A stretch of 7,932 bases of DNA from assembly GCA_045655645.1 (NCBI GenBank), contig JAZOPS010000025.1:1-7932 (forward strand), given 5' to 3'. Numbering within the stretch: the first letter of the stretch is position 1; each line of letters begins with the position of its first letter. The stretch comes from Fimenecus sp045655645. GTDB taxonomy: Bacteria > Bacillota > Clostridia > Oscillospirales > Acutalibacteraceae. Below the pieces are notes generated by a model. It was not told where the DNA came from. It saw nothing but the letters and a program-made list of their open reading frames with translations, and did not search any database. The position numbers were made by a program, and so were the translations under genes. Below are positions 1-4,596 of this stretch, piece by piece.

Positions 1-1049
1 TCTGTTTCTTTCAAAGTTTCGCTTTCAAGAACAGTTGAAGTCACCGTTGTTTCTGTTGCGCTTTCAGTCACATCTTCTTTAACTGCTGGCTTTTCTGTTT
101 TTGATGTTGATGGTTTAGTTGTAGTTTCTTTTGCCTTTTCGGTTGTTGTAGTTGGATTTTCCATACCCTCAATATAAGGTTTTACTATAAATTCATCAGA
201 AGTATCTTTCGGTCCATCTGCATAGTCGTCAATTTTGCCATTTGTGTAAACAATTAAATTTGGATTATCCATTGCAATATTATTACTCACCAAAGTATCT
301 TTTCCTGTTACATAAATCTCTTTGAGATTTGAACAACCACGAAAAGCAAAATAATATATCTTAACAAGGTTTTTATGAGTTATGACAGTTTCGATATGCT
401 GATTATCTCTAAAACAGTAATGCATAATATTTTTAATATAACTTGGAATTGTTATGCGTTTATCTGTAATTCCACCTGCATAGTCAACTGCCGTACCGTT
501 ATCCTTTGAATAAAGGTATTTTCCATCAGCTGCATAATACGGATTTGCTGGGTCAACAGTAATATTTTTTATCGCTTTACAATATGCAATAATAGAACCA
601 TAAAGTTGTGCGTTTTTAGGAATGTGTAAAGATTTTAGTTGCGAACCATTAAAAGCGCCCGACTCAATTTCTATTACGCTTTCAGGAATTGTTATAGATG
701 TAATACCCGAAAACGCAAAAGCCTCATATCCAATCTTTTTAAGAGTGCCTGGCAAAACAACTTCTTTTAGGTTGGACATTCTAGCAAAGGCTTCGCTGCA
801 AAGTTCAGTTAAACCTTCAGGTAAAATTATCTTTGTTATATCATTTCTATCTCTAAGTTGGTCTATTGCCACAACTTTTTTACCATCAATTTCAGCTGGA
901 ATTGTTACAACACCACCGGCACCGTTATAACCAGTAATTGCAATTCCACCTTCATAATCTTCATACACGAACTCTGATTCAGCCATTACAACTTGTGCAC
1001 AAGCAAGCACCATTAAAAGTGCGAGTGCTAACGATAAACCCTTTTTCAT
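1..1049 (-). CDS. BspA-like leucine-rich-repeat surface protein, 3' end beyond window
   Basis: The minus-strand frame opens at ATG 1049-1047 and runs without a stop to the left edge, giving 349 visible residues. The N-terminus is a signal peptide (MKKGLSLALALLMVLAC..., then VMA before Glu24). A Cys at residue 17 in a V-L-A-C context could alternatively be a lipobox. Residues about 30-290 hold repeats of the LRR_5/BspA type, with recurring patterns such as L-K-S-L-H-I-P-K, I-T-S-I-T-I-P-E-S and A-F-x-x-C-S-N-L-K-E-I-Y-V. A Thr/Lys/Glu-rich linker follows (NPTTTTEKAKETTTKPSTS). By analogy with the upstream paralogue, a single membrane helix and Lys-rich tail should lie just past the edge. Proteins of this family are exported and often surface exposed, where the repeats bind proteins or host ligands; the ligand here is unknown. 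The start is supported by a GGGGGAT ribosome binding site. It lies 20 bases after the upstream gene's stop, so the two are co-transcribed. Confidence 0.85.
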   Translation of the reverse strand, partial: MKKGLSLALALLMVLACAQVVMAESEFVYEDYEGGIAITGYNGAGGVVTIPAEIDGKKVVAIDQLRDRNDITKIILPEGLTELCSEAFARMSNLKEVVLPGTLKKIGYEAFAFSGITSITIPESVIEIESGAFNGSQLKSLHIPKNAQLYGSIIAYCKAIKNITVDPANPYYAADGKYLYSKDNGTAVDYAGGITDKRITIPSYIKNIMHYCFRDNQHIETVITHKNLVKIYYFAFRGCSNLKEIYVTGKDTLVSNNIAMDNPNLIVYTNGKIDDYADGPKDTSDEFIVKPYIEGMENPTTTTEKAKETTTKPSTSKTEKPAVKEDVTESATETTVTSTVLESETLKET

Positions 1050-1069
1050 TTTTCAATCCCCCAAACTAA

Positions 1070-2104
1070 TTATTTTTTCTTTTTCTTTAATGTGATAGTT
1101 ACACCTGTTGCAACTGCACCAGCTACCACAACCGCTACAACGCCAATTATTATTGGTGTTGCGTTGTTTTTATTATTATCTGCCCCAATTGTTTCTGTGT
1201 TGTTACTATCTACAACCGCGTTTACTTCTGTTTCTTTCAAAGTTTCGCTTTCAAGAACAGTTGAATTTAAAGTTGTTTCTGTTGTGCTTTCAGTTGCACC
1301 ATCTTCAACAATTGGTTTCTCTGTCTTTGACGCAACTGGTTTGGTTGTTGTTATCGGTTTAGTTGTAGTTTCTTTCACCTTTTCAGTTGTTGTAGTCGTA
1401 GTTGGATTTTCCATACCTAATATGTAAGGCGAAATTTTACATGGAGCTTTTCCCGCTTGCATTTCAACATTTCCATTATAATAAAGCTCAACACTGTCAG
1501 ATACTCCACCAAGCAAATAGCCATCGATAAAAGTATTGTCATCAACTACATATATTTTTTTAAGACTTTTACAATCTTTAAAAGCGTTATAGCCTATTTC
1601 TTCTAGTCCCTTGTTTGTGATTACCGTCTGAATGTTATCAGCACCCTGAAAGCTGCAAGGTGCAATCGTTTCTATGTTTGACGGAATTCTCAACGAACTT
1701 GTTTTTGAGCCACACGCATAGCCAATTATTCTATTATTATCTTTTCTATAAAGAATTGTACCTGTTGAGCCAAAGATACTATTATCTGTTGTAATCTCTG
1801 TGAGGTTATCGCAATCAGCAAATACTGCTTCTGCAATAAATGTAATAGTCTTAGGAATATGCACAGATTTGACTACATTGTTTGACGCAAAAGCACCATC
1901 ATTAATCCAAGTAATTTTATATCCATCATATGTTTCAGGAATTGTTACATTTACTTCCGTTCCAGTATATTTTTTCAAACTAATTGTTCCATCAGACTTA
2001 ATCTGATAATCAAAAGTAATGTTTTCCACATCTTCTGCCATTACAATTGGTGCACAAGCAAGCACCATTAAAAGCGCAAGTGCCAATGATAAAATCCTTT
2101 TCAT
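1070..2104 (-). CDS. BspA-like leucine-rich-repeat protein with C-terminal membrane anchor
   Basis: This 344-residue protein has a signal peptide at residues 1-23 (cleavage after V-M-A; alternative lipobox V-L-A-C17). LRR_5-like repeats occupy about residues 28-230, with repeated I-P and A-F-x-x-C-x-x-L-x-x-I units. A Thr-rich spacer (about 235-270) is followed by a low-complexity Glu/Thr/Asn stretch, one hydrophobic helix (about 317-338) and a terminal run of Lys. The layout predicts an extracellular repeat domain on a stalk, held by a C-terminal membrane helix with a positive stop-transfer tail. There is no LPXTG sortase motif. It is the first gene of the operon: the promoter is at 2167-2195 and the paralogue follows 20 bases downstream. 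Its ribosome binding site and signal-peptide region are almost identical to those of the paralogue, which points to tandem duplication. It is shorter than the paralogue by about 57 codons in the repeat region. The ligand is not predictable. Confidence 0.9.
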   Translation of the reverse strand: MKRILSLALALLMVLACAPIVMAEDVENITFDYQIKSDGTISLKKYTGTEVNVTIPETYDGYKITWINDGAFASNNVVKSVHIPKTITFIAEAVFADCDNLTEITTDNSIFGSTGTILYRKDNNRIIGYACGSKTSSLRIPSNIETIAPCSFQGADNIQTVITNKGLEEIGYNAFKDCKSLKKIYVVDDNTFIDGYLLGGVSDSVELYYNGNVEMQAGKAPCKISPYILGMENPTTTTTTEKVKETTTKPITTTKPVASKTEKPIVEDGATESTTETTLNSTVLESETLKETEVNAVVDSNNTETIGADNNKNNATPIIIGVVAVVVAGAVATGVTITLKKKKK

Positions 2105-2166
2105 TTTTCAATCCCCCAAACTGTTTTTATAAATTAAGTATATATCGTGAATTTCTTCACACATAT

Positions 2167-2195
2167 ATTGTAGTAAAGATTTTTATTAAAGTCAA
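2167..2195 (-). promoter_or_regulatory. Sigma-A promoter of the LRR operon
   Basis: On the minus strand, TTGACT (2195-2190) is separated by exactly 17 bases from TACAAT (2172-2167). Transcription should begin near 2160, leaving a leader of about 55 nt before the ATG at 2104. It lies back to back with the XRE gene promoter. Confidence 0.75.
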
Positions 2196-2211
2196 TAGTA
2201 AACTTTTTTAC

Positions 2212-2233
2212 TTGATATAATCAACTTGGTGAT
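2212..2233 (+). promoter_or_regulatory. XRE gene extended -10 promoter embedded in a dyad
   Basis: TATAAT at 2216-2221 is preceded by TG-A, an extended -10 element; no good -35 is visible. The same bases form the perfect 13-bp dyad TTGAT-ATA-ATCAA (2212-2224). The string TGATATAA recurs at 2230-2237, overlapping the ribosome binding site GGTGAT. This arrangement fits negative autoregulation by the XRE protein, which is inference. The predicted leader is only about 10 nt. Confidence 0.5.
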
Positions 2234-2237
2234 ATAA

Positions 2238-2444
2238 ATGAAATACATCAAAACTATTCGAGATTTGCGTGAAGACAGAGATTTAACGCAAGCACAAGTT
2301 GCTGAATATTTGGGAACATCACAAACTATGTATGCTAGATATGAGCGTGGCGCAAACGAGTTGCCCATTCATCATCTGATTAAGCTTTGTGAGTTTTATA
2401 ATGTCTCTGCCGATTATATTTTAGGAATCACTTTGAAAAAATAA
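2238..2444 (+). CDS. Small XRE-family helix-turn-helix regulator
   Basis: This 68-residue protein is almost entirely one HTH_3/XRE domain. The first helix is near residues 5-14. The helix-turn-helix spans about 17-42 (L-T-Q-A-Q-V-A-E-Y-L-G-T-S-Q-T-M-Y-A-R-Y-E-R-G), followed by the typical C-terminal part L-I-K-L-C-E-F-Y-N-V-S-A-D-Y-I-L-G. Single-domain XRE proteins of this length bind DNA as dimers and commonly repress their own and neighbouring promoters. It is divergent from the LRR operon and shares a 133-base intergenic region with it, so it may control that operon; this is inference from position. The dyad over its own -10 box supports autoregulation. There is no adjacent toxin gene, so an antitoxin role has no support. 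GGTGAT four bases before the ATG supports the start. Confidence 0.9.
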   Translation: MKYIKTIRDLREDRDLTQAQVAEYLGTSQTMYARYERGANELPIHHLIKLCEFYNVSADYILGITLKK

Positions 2445-2476
2445 AACGGAAAGTGCTGTTTGACACTTTCCGTTTT
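2443..2476. terminator. Bidirectional hairpin terminator between XRE gene and pspC
   Basis: A perfect 13-bp stem, AAAACGGAAAGTG paired with CACTTTCCGTTTT, encloses an 8-base loop. T-runs follow on the plus strand and the A-run gives a U-tail on the minus strand. It sits between the convergent XRE stop (2444) and the pspC stop (2482), so it can end both units. Confidence 0.85.
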
Positions 2477-2481
2477 TGCTT

Positions 2482-2730
2482 TTATTGATTATCATTTGTT
2501 CTGTTTTCTTCAAATTCGTTATATTGATAATCTGGAAATGGGCGTTGTGGAATGATTACCAAAAGAATAATGTAAACGAGTGTACCGCAGAATCCTGCTG
2601 TAAAGAGTGAGAAGAGTGCATAAACAATTCTCACAATTGTTGGGTCGATATCAAAATACTCAGCAACACCTGCGCAAACGCCACCAATCATTTTATTTGT
2701 GCTTCTATAAAGTTTCTTTTCTTTAAACAT
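2482..2730 (-). CDS. pspC: PspC-domain envelope-stress membrane protein
   Basis: This 82-residue protein has a PspC domain from about residue 5 to 63: K-K-L-Y-R-S-T-N-K-M-I-G-G-V-C-A-G-V-A-E-Y-F-D-I-D-P-T-I-V-R, then one membrane helix (about 34-60) ending in I-I-P. The acidic tail after residue 64 is unstructured. In enterobacteria PspC senses membrane damage and signals to PspA. In Firmicutes short PspC proteins occur in membrane-stress operons with varied partners. It is the last gene of the padR operon, 39 bases after the one-helix protein, with its own AAGGAG ribosome binding site 8 bases before the ATG. The terminator at 2443-2476 follows directly. No pspA homologue is visible here. Confidence 0.88.
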   Translation of the reverse strand: MFKEKKLYRSTNKMIGGVCAGVAEYFDIDPTIVRIVYALFSLFTAGFCGTLVYIILLVIIPQRPFPDYQYNEFEENRTNDNQ

Positions 2731-2769
2731 TTTAATTTCTCCTTTTTCGTTATATATTTTATTATAATA

Positions 2770-2964
2770 CTATACTTTTGGCATTTCAATCATTGCCATA
2801 ATGTCATTTTGAGTTTCTTTTTCTGCTTTGTATTCTCTGTACGCTTCAACGCCATACTCAATTCCTGTTTTTATGAGTTCGCCACCGCAAACCATAAAGC
2901 TGACAATTGCCGTAAAGAGTGAAATTACAAAAAGAACTACAAATGCTATCAATGCTTTTTTCAT
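2770..2964 (-). CDS. Small single-helix membrane protein of the padR operon
   Basis: The protein has 64 residues when started at the second ATG (2964-2962). A longer 66-residue form could start at 2970, but the ribosome binding site AAGGAG (2978-2973) lies only 2 bases from that ATG and 8 bases from the inner one, so the inner start M-K-K-A-L-I-A-F is preferred. Residues about 4-27 form a hydrophobic helix (L-I-A-F-V-V-L-F-V-I-S-L-F-T-A-I-V-S-F-M-V). The rest is a charged, probably helical cytoplasmic or extracellular tail with Y-R-E-Y-K-A-E-K-E-T-Q. I do not recognise a family. Its place between a HAAS/DUF1700 protein and PspC suggests an accessory membrane component of the same stress system. 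The upstream gene's stop codon overlaps its ribosome binding site, so translation is probably coupled. Confidence 0.75.
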   Translation of the reverse strand: MKKALIAFVVLFVISLFTAIVSFMVCGGELIKTGIEYGVEAYREYKAEKETQNDIMAMIEMPKV

Positions 2965-2976
2965 AATCATCTCTCC

Positions 2977-3465
2977 TTACTTGTTGATTTTTTCAATACA
3001 AAACTTGATTTCGATTATTGCCCAGAGCAATGTAATAATTGCAAGACAAATAACTGCCGATGTTGATGCAATTGCAAACACAAGAAATGCAGTTGATGCT
3101 ACTGCTGGTACGATAAAACAAAACGCAACAATCATTATAGCGCCTGCAAGGAACAAACCAAATGTAACTGGTATTGAGACAAATGCCTGGACTATATTCC
3201 ACACAAGTGCGACTGTCCAGAATGTTTTGCTGTGCTTCTTTTTACCATCAGGTGTTACTGTCTTTTGCTCAATTGCATCGCCAACATATTGTTTTGCACA
3301 TTCAAATGGTGTTCCAAGTTCGTTGCAGATTTGCTCGTCAGTTTTGCCCGCTAACGCACCCTCACGGAAATGCTCGCGAAAATCTGCAATTATTTCTTCT
3401 TTTTCTTTTTTCGGTAAAGGTCCGAGATAATAATAAAGCTCATTCAAAAAATCTATCTTATTCAT
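2977..3465 (-). CDS. HAAS/DUF1700-domain integral membrane protein
   Basis: The protein has 162 residues. The N-terminal part (about 1-70) matches the HAAS/DUF1700 pattern: F-L-N-E-L-Y-Y-Y-L-G-P-L-P-K-K-E-K-E-E-I-I-A-D-F-R-E-H-F-R-E-G, then G-K-T-D-E-Q-I-C-N-E-L-G-T-P. A charged hinge (about 70-82) leads to three hydrophobic stretches between about 84 and 152, so the helical domain is probably cytoplasmic and the rest forms the membrane part. Proteins of this family are typically encoded next to PadR regulators in Firmicutes; proposed roles concern envelope stress and antibiotic response, but the biochemical function is not established. It starts 2 bases after the padR stop, and its ribosome binding site (GAGGGGGT) lies inside the last padR codons, so the pair is translationally coupled. 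Confidence 0.88.
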   Translation of the reverse strand: MNKIDFLNELYYYLGPLPKKEKEEIIADFREHFREGALAGKTDEQICNELGTPFECAKQYVGDAIEQKTVTPDGKKKHSKTFWTVALVWNIVQAFVSIPVTFGLFLAGAIMIVAFCFIVPAVASTAFLVFAIASTSAVICLAIITLLWAIIEIKFCIEKINK

Positions 3466-3467
3466 AT

Positions 3468-3779
3468 TTATACCCCCTCAAAAAATGAGTTGACTTGGTT
3501 TGTGAACTCCGTCCATTGTCTAAGCAGCATCGCCTGACGCTGTTTGCCACTTATTGTTATTCTGTAATATTTTCTTGCAGGACCATTGGGCGACTCTTTC
3601 AGATAAGTTTCAAAATATCCGTCTGTCTGCAACCGTTTAAGCATTGGATAAACGCTACCCTCTGACACGGTCATTTTTTTGCCTAGCATATCTGCAAGCT
3701 CATAGCCATATTTATCTTCTTCTAACAGCAAGGTCAATGCGCAAAGTTCAAGCACACCTTTTTTGAACTGTGTATTCAT
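3468..3779 (-). CDS. PadR-family winged-helix transcriptional regulator
   Basis: This 103-residue protein is a short PadR (PadR-s1 type). Residues about 6-75 form the winged helix: G-V-L-E-L-C-A-L-T-L-L-L-E-E-D-K-Y-G-Y-E-L, then the recognition region S-E-G-S-V-Y-P-M-L-K-R-L-Q-T-D-G-Y-F, then the wing G-P-A-R-K-Y-Y-R-I-T-I-S-G-K. A C-terminal helix (about 78-99) serves dimerisation. PadR-s1 proteins repress small operons that include themselves and are released by membrane-active or phenolic compounds. It heads the operon padR - HAAS - small membrane protein - pspC, so autorepression of the envelope module is the natural reading. The start is supported by AAGGAGGG five bases before the ATG. 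No effector can be inferred. Confidence 0.93.
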   Translation of the reverse strand: MNTQFKKGVLELCALTLLLEEDKYGYELADMLGKKMTVSEGSVYPMLKRLQTDGYFETYLKESPNGPARKYYRITISGKQRQAMLLRQWTEFTNQVNSFFEGV

Positions 3780-3832
3780 AAGCGCCCTCCTTTATATAAT
3801 ATGTATATGGTTTTCTACCAGTTTACAATATT

Positions 3833-3861
3833 ATATTATCACAGACTATTATGCATTGCAA
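3833..3861 (-). promoter_or_regulatory. Candidate promoter of the padR operon
   Basis: On the minus strand, TTGCAA (3861-3856) is 17 bases from TAATAT (3838-3833), which is preceded by TG-A as an extended -10. Transcription would start near 3826, about 47 nt before the padR ATG. The leader between holds an AT-rich stretch (3790-3811) that could contain the PadR operator, but I see no clear dyad there. Confidence 0.45.
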
Positions 3862-4096
3862 GATAGTTTTTAAAATTTAATAGTTTGTTTACAAATATAG
3901 TCTTTTTCTATAAAAATAAAATATTTTAAAAAATTTTATAAAAATTTGCACAAAGTTTTTTATAGTTTTAAATTGTCTAACAATTAAAAAAATCTCAAAA
4001 AAGTTAAAATCTTTTCTGTTTTTGTTAAATCTGCATAAAAATTTGAAATCCAGATAAACAGTTTAGAGTTTATTGTAAACAAATGCCCAGGTTGTG
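3862..4096. other. AT-rich intergenic region with short dyads, no gene
   Basis: No credible open frame is visible on either strand. The stretch is very AT-rich. Several related short palindromes stand out: TTTGT-TT-ACAAA at 3884-3895, TAAAC-A-GTTTA at 4055-4065 and GTTTA-TTG-TAAAC at 4068-4080. A further GTTTACAATA string is at 3821-3830. They may be operator sites for the facing padR operon or for the transcript that begins near 4182, but in DNA this AT-rich some will arise by chance. Confidence 0.3.
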
Positions 4097-4119
4097 TGTT
4101 TGTGCAAATTGCACAAACA
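4097..4119. promoter_or_regulatory. 23-bp perfect palindrome, candidate operator
   Basis: The core TTTGTGCAAATTGCACAAA, with two further matched pairs on each side, forms a perfect dyad centred on A4108. A free half site, TTGTGCAA, recurs at 4133-4140, exactly 33 bp from the left half site (4100-4107), about three helical turns. The dyad lies roughly 74 bp upstream of the predicted start near 4182, a position typical of an activator or of a looping repressor. The cognate regulator is not identifiable. Confidence 0.6.
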
Positions 4120-4146
4120 TTGGCAAACTTTGTTGTGCAAAAACAC

Positions 4147-4175
4147 TTGACTTTTTGTTTTTTTAGTGTTATTAT
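4147..4175 (+). promoter_or_regulatory. Sigma-A promoter of the small transcript
   Basis: TTGACT (4147-4152) is followed after 17 bases by TATTAT (4170-4175), itself inside TATTATATA. The predicted start is near 4182. It reads toward the small ORF at 4208 and the hairpins downstream, and no long gene lies between it and the terminator at 4508-4542. Confidence 0.7.
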
Positions 4176-4207
4176 ATAGCCACAACAGAATAAAGGAGAA
4201 ACGAGTA

Positions 4208-4321
4208 ATGTTCAATTCAAGTTTCGAGCAAGAAAGAATTGCAAAAGAATTAATTTGCGAAAAGTTTTCTTTCAGTTATTTGCTCAAAGCAGTTCAGTTA
4301 CTTAACATTCAGTTTAACTGA
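4208..4321 (+). CDS. 37-residue small protein candidate
   Basis: ATG 4208-4210 opens a frame of 37 codons ending in TGA (4319-4321). A good ribosome binding site, AAGGAG, sits 9 bases upstream and a near-consensus promoter lies about 25 bases above that, which together are better signals than chance would usually give. The peptide begins M-F-N-S-S-F-E-Q-E-R-I-A-K-E-L and ends L-L-K-A-V-Q-L-L-N-I-Q-F-N. It is charged in the first half and amphipathic in the second, with one Cys (residue 17) and no signal peptide or membrane helix. I recognise no family. The stop codon is inside a 9-bp hairpin. It may be a real small protein, a regulatory leader, or a by-product of a regulatory RNA. Confidence 0.45.
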   Translation: MFNSSFEQERIAKELICEKFSFSYLLKAVQLLNIQFN

Positions 4322-4346
4322 ACAATAATTTCCTTTAGTTGTCAAC

Positions 4347-4445
4347 AATTCTTGTGCGGTGGGTTTTTTCCAATCCCCAACAAATTTTCCCTTTCCTTTT
4401 TCATAAAGTATAACACCAATCCCTATTTTCCCACCCACAAGAATT
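4347..4445 (+). repeat. Long inverted repeat enclosing a C/T-rich 66-base loop
   Basis: The left arm AATTCTTGTG-c-GGTGGG (4347-4363) pairs with the right arm CCCACC-CACAAGAATT (4430-4445): 10 + 6 base pairs with a single bulged C. The enclosed loop contains CCAATCCC twice in direct orientation (4370-4377 and 4416-4423). It could be an RNA hairpin or the remains of a miniature inverted-repeat element; the outermost AATT on both sides could then be a target duplication. Confidence 0.65.
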
Positions 4446-4507
4446 TTTAATATATAGACTTGATTTTCAAGTCGCTTAAATAGGTCATAATAATTTTTCT
4501 CATAAAT

Positions 4508-4542
4508 AAAACTCCCTGTCGACTAGTTCGGCAGGGAGTTTT
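4508..4542. terminator. Strong hairpin terminator upstream of the alcohol dehydrogenase
   Basis: AAAACTCCCTG (4508-4518) pairs with CAGGGAGTTTT (4532-4542). The stem is extended inward by a G-U pair and CGA/TCG, leaving a 5-base loop. T-rich sequence follows on the plus strand and the A-run makes it usable on the minus strand too. It ends the transcript that begins near 4182 and insulates the alcohol dehydrogenase gene. Confidence 0.85.
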
Positions 4543-4544
4543 GC

Positions 4545-4574
4545 TTTGCTTTTCTTTTGACTTTGTGATAGAAT
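4545..4574 (+). promoter_or_regulatory. Candidate promoter of the alcohol dehydrogenase gene
   Basis: TAGAAT (4569-4574) is preceded by TG-A as an extended -10, and TTTGCT (4545-4550) lies 18 bases upstream as a weak -35. The start would fall near 4581, giving a very short leader just ahead of the ribosome binding site. A TTGACT at 4558-4563 is too close to this -10 to pair with it. Confidence 0.4.
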
Positions 4575-4581
4575 ACTCTTG

Positions 4582-4587
4582 AAAGGA
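4582..4587 (+). promoter_or_regulatory. Ribosome binding site that fixes the alcohol dehydrogenase start
   Basis: AAAGGA is followed by 9 bases and then ATG 4597. The ATG at 4588 touches the site directly and cannot use it, and the TTG at 4579 lies before it. Confidence 0.65.
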
Positions 4588-4596
4588 ATGATATAT

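Larger units (their letters stand above)
4182..4545 (+). ncRNA. Candidate structured RNA with C/U-rich loop (possible dual-function RNA)
   Basis: A near-consensus promoter ends just before this interval and a strong terminator closes it, which predicts a transcript of about 360 nt. Its 5' part holds a 37-codon ORF. Four hairpins follow in order: a 9-bp stem at 4292-4323 overlapping the ORF stop; a 16-bp stem with one bulged C at 4347-4363/4430-4445; a 7-bp stem GACTTGA/TCAAGTC at 4457-4473; and the terminator. The 66-nt loop of the second hairpin is mostly C and T and contains UCCC-type motifs near 4374, 4388 and 4420. Such loops are known in Gram-positive regulatory RNAs that pair with Shine-Dalgarno sequences. 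The family is not one I recognise. Alternatives are a small-protein mRNA with a long 3' region, or a miniature inverted-repeat element inserted behind a small gene. Confidence 0.45.

Noticed and set aside
1070..1160. LPXTG cell-wall anchor at the LRR C-terminus
   Set aside because: There is a membrane helix and Lys tail but no LPXTG-like motif before it.
622..1427. Plus-strand open frames within the LRR genes
   Set aside because: They are antisense to clear LRR coding sequence, one being the complement of the Thr-rich linker and membrane anchor, and have no initiation signals.
2238..2444. Antitoxin of a toxin-antitoxin pair
   Set aside because: No partner toxin frame is adjacent; the next gene is convergent pspC behind a terminator.
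4347..4445. Miniature inverted-repeat transposable element
   Set aside because: The arms are terminal-repeat-like and AATT flanks both ends, but with a single copy in view and a placement inside a promoter-to-terminator unit, an RNA hairpin is the simpler reading. Copy number in the genome would decide.
4298..4525. Minus-strand open frame of roughly 70 codons reading ...ILVGGKIGIGVILYEKGKGK...
   Set aside because: It has no ATG or GTG with a ribosome binding site at its 5' end (it opens inside the terminator hairpin), and no promoter faces it. The strand is purine-rich, which keeps frames open by chance. A decayed gene fragment cannot be fully excluded.
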